Positions 34,718-42,770 of a stretch of DNA of 64,000 bases are shown piece after piece; position 1 is the first letter of the stretch, and every line of letters starts with the position of its first letter. The notes under the pieces were generated by a model. It was not told the origin of the DNA, did no database searches, and saw only the letters and a list, made by a program, of their open reading frames with translations. Source of the DNA: Bacteroidia bacterium (GTDB lineage: Bacteria > Bacteroidota > Bacteroidia > Bacteroidales > Paludibacteraceae); the NCBI GenBank assembly GCA_009929375.1, contig SAAO01000026.1, positions 1 through 64,000 of the forward strand. The letters run 5' to 3'. The position numbers and the translations under genes were made by a program.

Positions 34718-35575
34718 TTATTTCTGTAAAATTTCAACACATTTTATCAGGCTTTCTTCCCAGTGTGGAATTTCTATATTGTAAGTCGATTTTATCTTCG
34801 ATTTATTCAGCACGCTATAATGCGGACGGGCTGCAGCTGTGGGATAATCTTTGGTTTCGATAGGATTGACTTTACAGGTTACTCCCGACAACTGGTGAAT
34901 TTTTTTTGCAAAATCGTACCAACTGCAAACTCCTTCGTTGGAAAAATGATAAATTCCGGTCACAAAACTTTCGGCATTCAGCACCTGTAATATCGCCACA
35001 GCCAGATCGGCAGCGTAAGTTGGCGTTCCAACCTGGTCGAAAATCACATTCAGACTTTCGCGTTCCTGTCCCAGACGAATCATCGTTTTTACAAAATTAT
35101 TTCCAAAAGCAGAATACAACCACGAAGTACGGATAATCGCCACATGATCACAATTTTGCAGAGCCTGCTCCTCTCCTTTGAGTTTCGACTTTCCGTACAC
35201 ACTCACAGGGCAAAGCGGATCTGTTTCGACATAAGGCACATGCTGCGTACCATCGAAAACATAATCGGTTGACACATGAATCAGCTTTGAGCCATTGCTT
35301 TGAGCTACCTGAGCGAGGTTTCGCACCGCATCACGATTTATTTTATAACACAAATCCTGGTCTGTTTCAGCTTTATCAACTGCTGTGTAAGCTGCACAAT
35401 TCACAATGGCATTAAAACCGGCATTTTGTACAAATTCCTCAACTGCAGTCAGATTACAAATATCCAATTCGTCCACATCGGTAAACACAAGTTCTAACTG
35501 CGGGAAATTTTTCGCAGCCACCTGCAATTCGTTACCCAACTGACCTTTACTTCCTGTGACTAAAATCTTTTTCAT
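34718..35575 (-). CDS. rfbD: dTDP-4-dehydrorhamnose reductase
   Basis: A 285-residue cytoplasmic short-chain dehydrogenase of the extended type. NADPH-binding GSKGQLGNEL is at the N-terminus, STDYVFDG follows, and the catalytic YGKSKLKGE motif is near residue 130. It reduces dTDP-4-keto-L-rhamnose to dTDP-L-rhamnose, the last step of the pathway. It follows rfbC by 13 bp on the minus strand and ends the operon at a strong terminator. Confidence 0.95.
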   Translation of the reverse strand: MKKILVTGSKGQLGNELQVAAKNFPQLELVFTDVDELDICNLTAVEEFVQNAGFNAIVNCAAYTAVDKAETDQDLCYKINRDAVRNLAQVAQSNGSKLIHVSTDYVFDGTQHVPYVETDPLCPVSVYGKSKLKGEEQALQNCDHVAIIRTSWLYSAFGNNFVKTMIRLGQERESLNVIFDQVGTPTYAADLAVAILQVLNAESFVTGIYHFSNEGVCSWYDFAKKIHQLSGVTCKVNPIETKDYPTAAARPHYSVLNKSKIKSTYNIEIPHWEESLIKCVEILQK

Positions 35576-35588
35576 TTGATCAATGTAC

Positions 35589-36137
35589 TTAAAAGTTCAT
35601 TTCTGCATCGGCAAAAAGCGGATGTTTCATATCTTTATCCGAAATATTTTCTTTTCCGGCCGGAATTTTCCAATCAATTGCAAGCGCAGGGTCGTTGAAC
35701 ATAATACCACGCTCAAGTGTCGGATTGTAAAAATCGTCGCATTTGTATGAGAAGACAGCCATTTCGCTCAACACCGAAAAACCATGTGCAAAACCCTGAG
35801 GAATGAGAAATTGCGTGTGATTATCTTCGGTAAGTTCCACTCCGTACCACTGTCCGAAAGTAGGTGAATTCTTACGTAAATCCACAGCCACATCCCATAC
35901 AGCACCACGAATAACCGAAACAAGTTTCGACTGACTATGCGGATTTAACTGATAATGAAGTCCGCGAATAACGCCATAACCCGATTTTGACTGGTTATCC
36001 TGACAAAAACGTATGTCAATGCCATTCTCACGATACATTTTCTCGTTGTACGATTCAAAAAAGAAGCCACGTGCATCGGCAAACACACGGGGCTGAATCA
36101 CTAAAAGACCTTCAATATTGGTTTTTATAATTTCCAT
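35589..36137 (-). CDS. rfbC: dTDP-4-dehydrorhamnose 3,5-epimerase
   Basis: A 182-residue cupin-fold cytoplasmic enzyme. Motifs are GLLVIQPRVFADARGFFFESYN, CQDNQSKSGYGVIRGLHYQ with the catalytic His, VDLRKNSPTFGQW and IPQGFAHGFSVLS, as in RmlC. The start is the ATG at 36137; two TTG codons precede it. It epimerises dTDP-4-keto-6-deoxyglucose at C3 and C5. It lies between rfbA and rfbD. Confidence 0.95.
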   Translation of the reverse strand: MEIIKTNIEGLLVIQPRVFADARGFFFESYNEKMYRENGIDIRFCQDNQSKSGYGVIRGLHYQLNPHSQSKLVSVIRGAVWDVAVDLRKNSPTFGQWYGVELTEDNHTQFLIPQGFAHGFSVLSEMAVFSYKCDDFYNPTLERGIMFNDPALAIDWKIPAGKENISDKDMKHPLFADAEMNF

Positions 36138-36197
36138 CAACAATTATATTCGTTCCGTAAAAGCAGAATAAGTTTTTATATAAATAACCTCTGAAAA

Positions 36198-37070
36198 TTA
36201 GATATTCTCTTTGGCTATTTTAAATAGATACTCACCGTAATGATTTTTCTTCAAAGGTTCAGCCAGTTGAAGCAGTTTTTCTTTGTCGATATAACCATTA
36301 CGATAGGCAATTTCCTCCAGACAAGCCACTTTCAATCCCTGACGATTTTCGATAGTAGCTATAAAATTCGAAGCCTCAAGCAAACTGTCGTGTGTACCCG
36401 TATCGAGCCATGCCATTCCGCGTCCCATCATTTTAAGACTGAGACGACCTTCTTCAAGATAAAGCCGGTTCAGGTCGGTAATTTCAAGTTCACCACGCTT
36501 CGATGGTTTCAGACCTTTGGCTTTTTCAACTACATCGTTGCTGTAAAAGTAAAGTCCCGTCACCGCGTAATTTGACTTTGGTTCGGCAGGTTTCTCCTCA
36601 ATGCTCAGCACTTTCCCTGTTTTATCAAATTCGGCCACTCCATAACGCTCAGGATCATTCACATAATACCCAAATACCATAGCACCATCTTCAAGTTTAG
36701 CAGCTTCGCGCAATGTTCTTGAAAAATCGAAACCATAGAAGATATTATCACCCAGAACCATACACACATTATCGTTACCTATAAATTTCTCGCCAATGAT
36801 AAAGGCCTGTGCAAGTCCATCGGGCGAAGGCTGAATAGCATATTCAAGAGTAATACCCAGATCATCTCCGTTGCCAAGCAGATTTTGGTACAAATGAATA
36901 TCCTGCGGTGTGGAGATTATGAGTATCTCGCGAATTCCGGCCAGCATAAGCACCGAAAGAGGATAATAAATCATCGGTTTGTCGTATACCGGAATAATTT
37001 GCTTCGATATACTTTTGGTAATGGGATATAAACGGGTTCCGGATCCTCCGGCAAGTACGATACCTTTCAT
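36198..37070 (-). CDS. rfbA: Glucose-1-phosphate thymidylyltransferase
   Basis: A 290-residue cytoplasmic nucleotidyltransferase with the signature [18 protein letters not shown], then [17 protein letters not shown] and GDNIFYG, and length as in RmlA. It makes dTDP-glucose, the first step toward dTDP-L-rhamnose. I start at the ATG at 37070 because the family begins there; the frame extends 16 codons upstream without support. rfbC and rfbD follow, but rfbB (4,6-dehydratase) is not in this window. A candidate promoter lies in the 123 bp gap before it. Confidence 0.96.
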   Translation of the reverse strand: MKGIVLAGGSGTRLYPITKSISKQIIPVYDKPMIYYPLSVLMLAGIREILIISTPQDIHLYQNLLGNGDDLGITLEYAIQPSPDGLAQAFIIGEKFIGNDNVCMVLGDNIFYGFDFSRTLREAAKLEDGAMVFGYYVNDPERYGVAEFDKTGKVLSIEEKPAEPKSNYAVTGLYFYSNDVVEKAKGLKPSKRGELEITDLNRLYLEEGRLSLKMMGRGMAWLDTGTHDSLLEASNFIATIENRQGLKVACLEEIAYRNGYIDKEKLLQLAEPLKKNHYGEYLFKIAKENI

Positions 37071-37136
37071 ATGTTTGTTGTTTTGATTTTTTGTTATCAG
37101 ATTTAATCCGAATCTCAAATTATGAAATTACGATTT

Positions 37137-37165
37137 CAAAGGTAGGTAATTTTTAGCACTACAAA
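37137..37165 (-). promoter_or_regulatory. Candidate promoter of rfbA
   Basis: On the minus strand TACCTTTG (37144 down to 37137) matches the -7 consensus, with a TTTG (37165 to 37162) 17 bp upstream, slightly closer than usual. It would give a leader of about 60 nt and let the rhamnose genes be expressed apart from the upstream run. Confidence 0.45.
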
Positions 37166-37193
37166 AAATTGTACGCTGTCACAATTTGAATTA

Positions 37194-37739
37194 TTATTCC
37201 AGATCAAGCTCACCCTCGCGCCATGCTTTGAAGTTTTTAGCCAGTAAAACCAGAAATTTCGATATTTCTGTCTGCGTCTGAGCTGTTTCCGGACTAATTT
37301 CCTGCTTTTTCATTCGCAGCATCATTATCCCGTACATAAAATTAAAACACAGCTCAATATCGCCAATACCAGGTTCAGCCTTCATTCGCAACTGATTTAC
37401 AAACGGAAGTACATGAAAAAACTTGGCATTATACGCTGGTACCTGACCGGAATTCATAAGTTGTAAATGAAAATCGTCGAGCTCAACGATAATATTCTTA
37501 TTCAGCTGTAAATGTCCTTTCTGTTGCACATTTTCGAGACGCATCATTTCAATCATACTTTCGTACCAGTCGTAAATTTCTTTGCGTTCAGTGTCTGAAC
37601 TAACCGGAAATTTACTTACCACATTTTCGTTCAGCACATCCATATTCAATCCACAGGCGCGAATCAAATCCTCTATCTGCCACATATAAAGCAGGTACTC
37701 ACAAATATTTTCTTTCTTTAGTTTTCGGGCTATCTGCAT
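37194..37739 (-). CDS. DUF4924 family protein
   Basis: A 181-residue, probably cytoplasmic, all-helical protein recognised as the DUF4924 family of Bacteroidota (MQIARKLKKENICEYLLYMWQIEDLIRA, then YDWYESMIEMM, GHLQLNKNIIVELDDFHLQLM). No function is known. It lies 21 bp downstream of the S4-domain gene in the run rplY, pth, S4 protein, DUF4924, so a link to translation is possible but only by position. Confidence 0.8.
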   Translation of the reverse strand: MQIARKLKKENICEYLLYMWQIEDLIRACGLNMDVLNENVVSKFPVSSDTERKEIYDWYESMIEMMRLENVQQKGHLQLNKNIIVELDDFHLQLMNSGQVPAYNAKFFHVLPFVNQLRMKAEPGIGDIELCFNFMYGIMMLRMKKQEISPETAQTQTEISKFLVLLAKNFKAWREGELDLE

Positions 37740-37760
37740 AAAAATTAGCGGTTAAGCATT

Positions 37761-38183
37761 TCAGGGTTCATCATCAAAATTCCAGTCGCCATCCTCATCC
37801 ATAAAAACAGGTTCGAAAAGATCATCGAGATCACGACGTTCCTTTTTGGTTGGTCGGCCGGTTCCCCGATCGCGACCCGATTTGGCTGCAATACGCGCAA
37901 GTTCAATCAACTCCAGCTGATCGGGTGTAGTCACATCTTCCATAAATCCGGGCACCAGTTTGGCATTCATCCGGTTTTCGGAAAGAGCCAGCACTTTAAA
38001 CGAAAAAAGTACGGGATTACGACGAATAGCAATCACATCGCCCACTTTTACGTTACGCGAAGGTTTTACCTGCACACCCTGTATAAGAATTTTACCTTTT
38101 TTACAGGCTTCAGCTGCCAACGAACGCGTTTTAAACAAGCGCACAGCCCACAACCATTTATCTATCCGAACTTCCGTCTTCAT
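37761..38183 (-). CDS. S4-domain RNA-binding protein (Hsp15-like)
   Basis: A 140-residue cytoplasmic protein. The S4 domain covers the first 60 residues (VRIDKWLWAVRLFKTRSLAAEACKKGKILIQG, KPSRNVKVGDVI). The middle has GRPTKKERRDL, as in HslR-type proteins, and the tail is acidic. Hsp15 binds stalled 50S subunits carrying nascent chains and helps recycle them, which fits its place 36 bp after pth. Confidence 0.88.
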   Translation of the reverse strand: MKTEVRIDKWLWAVRLFKTRSLAAEACKKGKILIQGVQVKPSRNVKVGDVIAIRRNPVLFSFKVLALSENRMNAKLVPGFMEDVTTPDQLELIELARIAAKSGRDRGTGRPTKKERRDLDDLFEPVFMDEDGDWNFDDEP

Positions 38184-38219
38184 TTCAGTGTATATTCTTT
38201 AAAAGGAATTTAGCAAATT

Positions 38220-38783
38220 TTATCTACCATTAAACTGAGTCATGGTAAGTTGCATTCCGGCCAAACAGAAACTTTTTATGATTTCCACACAACGTTCAGC
38301 ACGTTCGGGAATTGCAGCAGACTGCTCATCCGACCATTTCCCAAGCACATATTCAACCTGACGACCTTTGGCAAAATCGTTTCCGATACCAAATCGCAGG
38401 CGTGCATAATTACTATGACCGAGTATATCCTGAATATTTTTCAATCCGTTATGACCGGCATCCGACCCTTTGGGTTTCAAACGAAGTGTTCCAAAAGGCA
38501 GTGCAAGATCATCCACAACTACAAGTACATTTTCAACCGGCACATTTTCTTTCTGCATCCAGTAACGAAGAGCATTGCCACTCAGATTCATAAAAGTGGA
38601 AGGTTTAAGCAGCACAAGTGTACGACCCTTCAGTTTTACTTCACAGGTAGCCCCGTAACGGTTCTCTTCAAAAAAAACATTGGACGCCTTAGCAAAAGCG
38701 TCCAATATTGTAAAACCTATGTTGTGGCGGGTATCATGATATTCATTGCCGATGTTACCCAGTCCGACAATCAAGTATTTCAT
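38220..38783 (-). CDS. pth: Peptidyl-tRNA hydrolase
   Basis: A 187-residue cytoplasmic enzyme. Catalytic and binding motifs are present: [22 protein letters not shown] with Asn10 and His20, [20 protein letters not shown] and [13 protein letters not shown]. It frees tRNA from prematurely released peptidyl-tRNA. It starts 6 bp after rplY in the same direction, a common pair. Confidence 0.96.
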   Translation of the reverse strand: MKYLIVGLGNIGNEYHDTRHNIGFTILDAFAKASNVFFEENRYGATCEVKLKGRTLVLLKPSTFMNLSGNALRYWMQKENVPVENVLVVVDDLALPFGTLRLKPKGSDAGHNGLKNIQDILGHSNYARLRFGIGNDFAKGRQVEYVLGKWSDEQSAAIPERAERCVEIIKSFCLAGMQLTMTQFNGR

Positions 38784-38789
38784 CCGAAA

Positions 38790-39371
38790 TTATTTTTTTG
38801 AAGCGGCAGCAGCAGCGGCACCACGGGCAGCTCTTGTCAGTTTAACCTGAGCAACTACGGCGTTTTTAGCATTCAGAATTTCGAGATTATCAACGGACAC
38901 ATTACCAACCTGAATTGATTTACCCAAACCAAGTGAGGTTACATCAATCACAATTCTTTCAGGCACATTGGTATACAAACCTTTTACTTTCAGTTTTCGC
39001 ATTTCGAGCGCAAGTTTTCCCCCGGCTTTCACACCTTCGGCAAGACCTTCAAGCTTCACAGGAATTTCAACGACTACAGGTTTATTTTCCGATACCTCCA
39101 GGAAGTCAATGTGCATTACTTTATCAGTTACAGGATGAAACTGAAGAGCTTTCATGATAGCTTTGCATGTTTTACCGGCAATTTCAAGATTTACCACGAA
39201 TACATCGGGAGAATAAATCAGTTTGCGAAGATCGCTTGCAGAACTTGTAAAGTGTACATTTTCAGCGCCACCATACAATACACATGGTACACTTTCAGCC
39301 CCACGGGCAGCTTTGGACGATTTTTTTCCAAGGTCGGCTCTTACCTCACCTTTCAATTCAAATGTTTTCAT
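38790..39371 (-). CDS. rplY: 50S ribosomal protein L25/general stress protein Ctc
   Basis: A 193-residue protein of the long, two-domain L25 (Ctc/TL5) type: an N-terminal 5S rRNA-binding domain (FELKGEVRADLGKKSSKAARGAESVPCVLYGG) and a C-terminal beta domain (VEIPVKLEGLAEGVKAGG). An Ala/Lys-rich tail (AARGAAAAAASKK) follows. It binds 5S rRNA in the large subunit. It is the first gene of the minus-strand run and its promoter abuts the IS element. Confidence 0.95.
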   Translation of the reverse strand: MKTFELKGEVRADLGKKSSKAARGAESVPCVLYGGAENVHFTSSASDLRKLIYSPDVFVVNLEIAGKTCKAIMKALQFHPVTDKVMHIDFLEVSENKPVVVEIPVKLEGLAEGVKAGGKLALEMRKLKVKGLYTNVPERIVIDVTSLGLGKSIQVGNVSVDNLEILNAKNAVVAQVKLTRAARGAAAAAASKK

Positions 39372-39473
39372 TTGTTTTTAAAATAAATTTGTGTTACTCA
39401 AAATTTAAGCGTTCGTTATTAAGTGATTAGTCGCTTAATTTCCCATCACACTTTCTTTTCCAAAAAAGTGGGG

Positions 39474-39504
39474 CAAAAATACTCATTTTTCTCCGATTAC
39501 ACAA
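39474..39504 (-). promoter_or_regulatory. Promoter of rplY-pth, next to the IS insertion
   Basis: On the minus strand TATTTTTG (39481 to 39474) is the -7 box and TTG (39504 to 39502) the -33 box, with 20 bp between. The target duplication of the IS begins at 39506, so only one base separates it from the -33 box. Confidence 0.5.
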
Positions 39505-39505
39505 T

Positions 39506-39515
39506 AGTATATAAT
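39506..39515. repeat. Target site duplication, left copy
   Basis: AGTATATAAT, identical to 41091-41100, directly flanks the IS4-family element. Confidence 0.9.
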
Positions 39516-41090
39516 TGAACTTTCGCAAGCTCAATTTAACCCGCTTGCGTTAGGTTTTTGAAATTTAAGTATTTTGTAAGTTTTTCATTTTCAGAGAATA
39601 ATTTCTCCATTAACATTTCGGTTTCTATGTTGAAAATTTCGGACAATTCGGCTATAAGTTCTATGATTATCAGCCATATCTGTTCAGATATGGTAAGTTT
39701 TAGTGCATCTTTTTGTGTTGCTCGAAACAGTTCGCCAAGTGTTTCGTAGTCGTTGAAGCGTTTCACGACCGAAAGCAGGTTGTATTGTAGCATACAAAGT
39801 GTAGTGGCTGCAATTTGAGCGTCAAAATCTTGTGATTGACATTTACCTAACCCAAGGTGTTGTTTGCTTTCTTTGAAAAACACTTCTACCGACCAGCGGG
39901 TCGAGTATATTTTATAGGCTTGTTCGAAAGTCAGTTCCGTATTGGTTGTCATCATGCCGTTCCAATTGCCTTTTTTAGAGGACTTACAGAAAAATAACTT
40001 AACCTGTATGCCTTTGAAATCAACGATTGTTTCGGCGTAATAATAGCCAATCAGTTTTGAGCGTTTTGTCATTCTTTTGCGACGAAGCAAATCAACTATT
40101 TCTTTAGACGTTAAGCTTTTACCACAAGCATTGTAACGCGTTTTACCCATTTTTATCATACCAATAAAGTGGCATTTAATACGGCGTGAAACAACAAATT
40201 TTACTAACTCAAAACACGTAAACCAACTGTCTGTGAGAACGTAATCGAAGCGAATACCTTTTGTTATAGCAAGGCGAATCATGTTAATCAGGGATTCTAT
40301 CTTGGTCAAAAAATAATCGTCCGTACGCTCACTGCCTTTGCTTGACTTATCGCGCTTTTTGCTGTAACGTTTTTTGCATTGTGCAGGAGTTAATCCAAAA
40401 GGCTTGTTTTGGTTTTTGCCTTTTTCACCATGCAGACTAAAGTCTAATGAGAAAAAGCTTTTGCCATCGTGATAGCCCATGAAAAGCCCTTTAAATCCGA
40501 GATTGGATGTGTGGGTTACGTGTGAAAAGATTTTGCCAATAAGTTCTATCTGACGACCTGTTTTAGGCAAATCAGTATCGTCAATAATCAAGCAACGTGG
40601 ATTTGAATTATCCAATTCGCTATTATTCTGAACTTTACGTATTAACTGCATAGTAAGGTTATATGACAAACTACGCCAATCTATCGAGCTATCGTTCATC
40701 AAGCGGTAAAAAACGTCTTTACCGCACGATAGTAAGCGAAATAGGGCTGAATCTGCATAGTTCCATGAAGTCTTAATCTCGAAAAAGGGAAATAGTAACA
40801 GCAACGCTAATTTGTTGTGATTACTAAATTTGAGATTATTGGCTCCGGAAAAGCCAAGTTTTTTGTCCGAAAATGTCAAAGAGCGCATGAAACTAAAAAT
40901 TGTTTCCATTGCTTTTTCACTTGAAGTAAAAAAGCTATTTATCTCTGAAAGTATTATTGTATCTTTGTCTCGCAGCATATTATTTGGGTTTTGTTTAGCG
41001 ACACAAAGTTACTGATTTTCAGCGACTTTACCAAATTAATATGCTGTTATTTTGTTATAAATAAGCAAGTTATCTTACTTGCGAAAGTTG
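39516..41090 (-). mobile_element. Complete IS4-family insertion sequence, 1575 bp
   Basis: The element is bounded by 12 bp perfect inverted repeats (AACTTTCGCAAG at 39518-39529, complement at 41078-41089) and by a 10 bp direct duplication AGTATATAAT on both sides. It holds one intact transposase gene. Duplications of 10-13 bp are usual for the IS4 subgroup. The right 95 bp match the fragment at the start of the window at 86 percent, so at least two relatives exist in the genome. Confidence 0.92.
39536..40978 (-). CDS. IS4-family DDE transposase
   Basis: A 480-residue transposase with an RNase H-like core. First catalytic Asp in LIIDDTDLPKTG (Asp133/134), second Asp250 in YVLTDSWFTC, then the IS4 signature Y-2-R-3-E-6-K as Tyr358, Arg361, Glu365 and Lys372 in YSTRWSVEVFFKESK. 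All are intact and the frame is unbroken, so the element may be active. It starts at the ATG at 40978, inside the right end, and stops 20 bp from the left end. Confidence 0.95.
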   Translation of the reverse strand: MLRDKDTIILSEINSFFTSSEKAMETIFSFMRSLTFSDKKLGFSGANNLKFSNHNKLALLLLFPFFEIKTSWNYADSALFRLLSCGKDVFYRLMNDSSIDWRSLSYNLTMQLIRKVQNNSELDNSNPRCLIIDDTDLPKTGRQIELIGKIFSHVTHTSNLGFKGLFMGYHDGKSFFSLDFSLHGEKGKNQNKPFGLTPAQCKKRYSKKRDKSSKGSERTDDYFLTKIESLINMIRLAITKGIRFDYVLTDSWFTCFELVKFVVSRRIKCHFIGMIKMGKTRYNACGKSLTSKEIVDLLRRKRMTKRSKLIGYYYAETIVDFKGIQVKLFFCKSSKKGNWNGMMTTNTELTFEQAYKIYSTRWSVEVFFKESKQHLGLGKCQSQDFDAQIAATTLCMLQYNLLSVVKRFNDYETLGELFRATQKDALKLTISEQIWLIIIELIAELSEIFNIETEMLMEKLFSENEKLTKYLNFKNLTQAG

Positions 41091-41100
41091 AGTATATAAT
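41091..41100. repeat. Target site duplication, right copy
   Basis: AGTATATAAT, identical to 39506-39515. Confidence 0.9.
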
Positions 41101-41262
41101 CTTTTATCAATAATCCCATGCCTGCAGCTAATCCGTAAAAAACATTTTCAAAGAATAAACATCATCCGGCATCTACAACCATCAGAAAAAGAACGCCATA
41201 ATTTCAATCAGTCATTTTGATAATAATTTGAATTACAGTGCTGCTAATTGAAAAAAATGTAT

Positions 41263-41270
41263 TATATTTG
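41263..41270 (+). promoter_or_regulatory. Probable -7 box of the infC operon
   Basis: TATATTTG followed by CG is a strong TAnnTTTG match, giving a leader of about 57 nt to the AUA start at 41332. A correctly spaced -33 TTTG was not found. The IS lies 173 bp upstream, so the box is intact. Confidence 0.5.
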
Positions 41271-41314
41271 CGCGCTCAAAATCACAAAAGAAAGATTTTA
41301 TTCACAATTTAATT

Positions 41315-41334
41315 AAAGGAGGAAACAAGCAATA
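41315..41334 (+). promoter_or_regulatory. Shine-Dalgarno sequence and AUA start of infC
   Basis: AAAGGAGG at 41315-41322 stands 9 nt before an ATA codon at 41332-41334 that is in frame with the IF-3 coding sequence. This is the only full Shine-Dalgarno sequence I noticed in the window, and it decides the start. Confidence 0.7.
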
Positions 41335-41892
41335 GCTAAACAATTAATCATCAGACCTCAAAAGGGCCGCGAAAAAGAAATGCCCAACCGTATTAATGAG
41401 AAAATCAGAGGTCTAAAAGAAGTACGTTTGGTAGGCGATAACGTCGAACAGGGCATTTATTCTTACGAAGAAGCCATGCGAATCGCTGATCAACTTGAGC
41501 TGGATTTGGTAGAAATTTCGCCAAACGCAGCACCACCTGTATGTAAAGTTGTTGATTATCAGAAATTCTTGTATCAACAAAAAAAACGCGAGAAGGAACA
41601 AAAAGCAAAAGCTTCGAAAGTTATACTGAAGGAAATTCGTTTCGGACCTCAAACCGACGATCACGATTATAACTTTAAGTTGAAACATGCTGTTGAATTT
41701 CTCAAAGAAGGCTGTAAGGTAAAAGCCTATGTATTCTTCAAAGGACGTTCAATTTTGTTTAAAGAGCAGGGCGAAATGCTGCTTGCACGCTTTGCAAACG
41801 ACCTTGAAGATTATGCAAAAGTAGACCAGCTTCCTGTACTCGAAGGTAAACGCATGATTATCATGTTTTCACCCAAGAAAACCAGCAAATAG
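41332..41892 (+). CDS. infC: Translation initiation factor IF-3, AUA start
   Basis: A 186-residue protein when started at the ATA at 41332; the first in-frame ATG is at 41380 and would give 170 residues. The N-domain reads [30 protein letters not shown], the linker is Lys-rich, and the C-domain has [25 protein letters not shown] and the ending [13 protein letters not shown]-3 keeps subunits apart and rejects wrong start codons. infC genes in many bacteria use a rare start codon (AUU, AUC, AUA) so that IF-3 limits its own synthesis, and this fits here. It heads the operon infC-rpmI-rplT. Confidence 0.93.
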   Translation: MAKQLIIRPQKGREKEMPNRINEKIRGLKEVRLVGDNVEQGIYSYEEAMRIADQLELDLVEISPNAAPPVCKVVDYQKFLYQQKKREKEQKAKASKVILKEIRFGPQTDDHDYNFKLKHAVEFLKEGCKVKAYVFFKGRSILFKEQGEMLLARFANDLEDYAKVDQLPVLEGKRMIIMFSPKKTSK

Positions 41893-41944
41893 GTTATTTT
41901 TGCAACAAAACCACGGATTTTTTATAAATTAAATAAATAGTAAA

Positions 41945-42142
41945 ATGCCAAAAATGAAAACTAACTCCGGTGCCAAAAAAAGGTTCACCCTTACCGGAAC
42001 AGGAAAGATCAAAAGAAAACATGCGTTCAAAAGACACATTCTGACAAAAAAAACTACCAAGCAGAAACGTAATCTTACTCACGATGCACTCGTTGCAAAC
42101 GTAGATGAGAAAAACGTAAAAGCTATGCTTTGTTTAAGATAA
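41945..42142 (+). CDS. rpmI: 50S ribosomal protein L35
   Basis: A 65-residue basic protein with the L35 pattern [21 protein letters not shown] and [14 protein letters not shown]. Size and place between infC and rplT are as usual. Component of the large subunit. Confidence 0.97.
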   Translation: MPKMKTNSGAKKRFTLTGTGKIKRKHAFKRHILTKKTTKQKRNLTHDALVANVDEKNVKAMLCLR

Positions 42143-42250
42143 TTGTCTGAAGAGTTACTTTTATCACATTTTTCTTAGTCAAAAAATCAGAGTGCTTTAG
42201 CTTTAAGACTGCATAATCGCAGCGCTAACATTCACAAATCATTTTTAATT

Positions 42251-42601
42251 ATGCCAAGATCAGTAAATCACGTTGCTTCACGTAAAAGAAGAAAAAGAAT
42301 TTTAAGTCTCACCAGAGGCTATTATGGTGGTCGTCGTAACGTATGGACCGTTGCCAAAAACACATGGGAAAAAGGTTTGCAATATGCATACCGCGACCGT
42401 AAAGCTAAAAAACGTAACTTCCGCGCATTGTGGATTCAGCGTATCAACGCTGCAGCCCGCCTTGAAGGAATGTCATATTCGAAACTGATGGGTGCTTTGC
42501 ACAAAGCAGGTATCGAAATGAACCGCAAAGTTCTTGCCGATTTAGCAATGAATCACCCCGAAGCTTTCAAAGCTATCGTGATGAAAGCTAAAAACGCGTA
42601 A
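42251..42601 (+). CDS. rplT: 50S ribosomal protein L20
   Basis: A 116-residue basic protein ([50 protein letters not shown]). It binds 23S rRNA early in assembly. In other bacteria L20 also represses its own operon through an mRNA structure. The 108 bp gap before it could hold one, but I could not identify it. A terminator follows. Confidence 0.97.
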   Translation: MPRSVNHVASRKRRKRILSLTRGYYGGRRNVWTVAKNTWEKGLQYAYRDRKAKKRNFRALWIQRINAAARLEGMSYSKLMGALHKAGIEMNRKVLADLAMNHPEAFKAIVMKAKNA

Positions 42602-42650
42602 AACTTTCAGCAACTGACTTGTATTTAAAACACAAGCATACAATGACAAA

Positions 42651-42688
42651 AAAGAAGCAATCACTTTCGTGATTGCTTCTTTTTTTTG
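42651..42688 (+). terminator. Rho-independent terminator of infC-rpmI-rplT
   Basis: A 14 bp stem (AAAGAAGCAATCAC at 42651-42664, complement at 42669-42682) has a TTTC loop and a T tract through 42687. Confidence 0.9.
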
Positions 42689-42708
42689 CATCTACTATTC
42701 ATACAAAC

Positions 42709-42748
42709 AAAAAAAAACGGAGATACCTTTTTACAAGGCTCTCCGTTT
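42709..42748 (-). terminator. Rho-independent terminator of the glucokinase gene
   Basis: On the minus strand AAACGGAGA (from 42748) pairs with TCTCCGTTT (42723 to 42715), with inner CCTT/AAGG pairing, and is followed by a run of seven or more T. Confidence 0.7.
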
Positions 42749-42770
42749 CAATATATTCTCTTTTAAAGCT

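Noticed and set aside
39524-39549. Small CGCAAGC/GCTTGCG inverted repeat in the IS left end as a second transposase-binding site
   Set aside because: Seven bases around a 12 nt gap, partly inside the transposase stop region; too little to separate it from chance or a weak terminator.
41380-41382. ATG at 41380 as the start of infC
   Set aside because: The frame is open upstream to an ATA with a perfectly spaced Shine-Dalgarno; the ATG has none. It stays possible as a secondary start.
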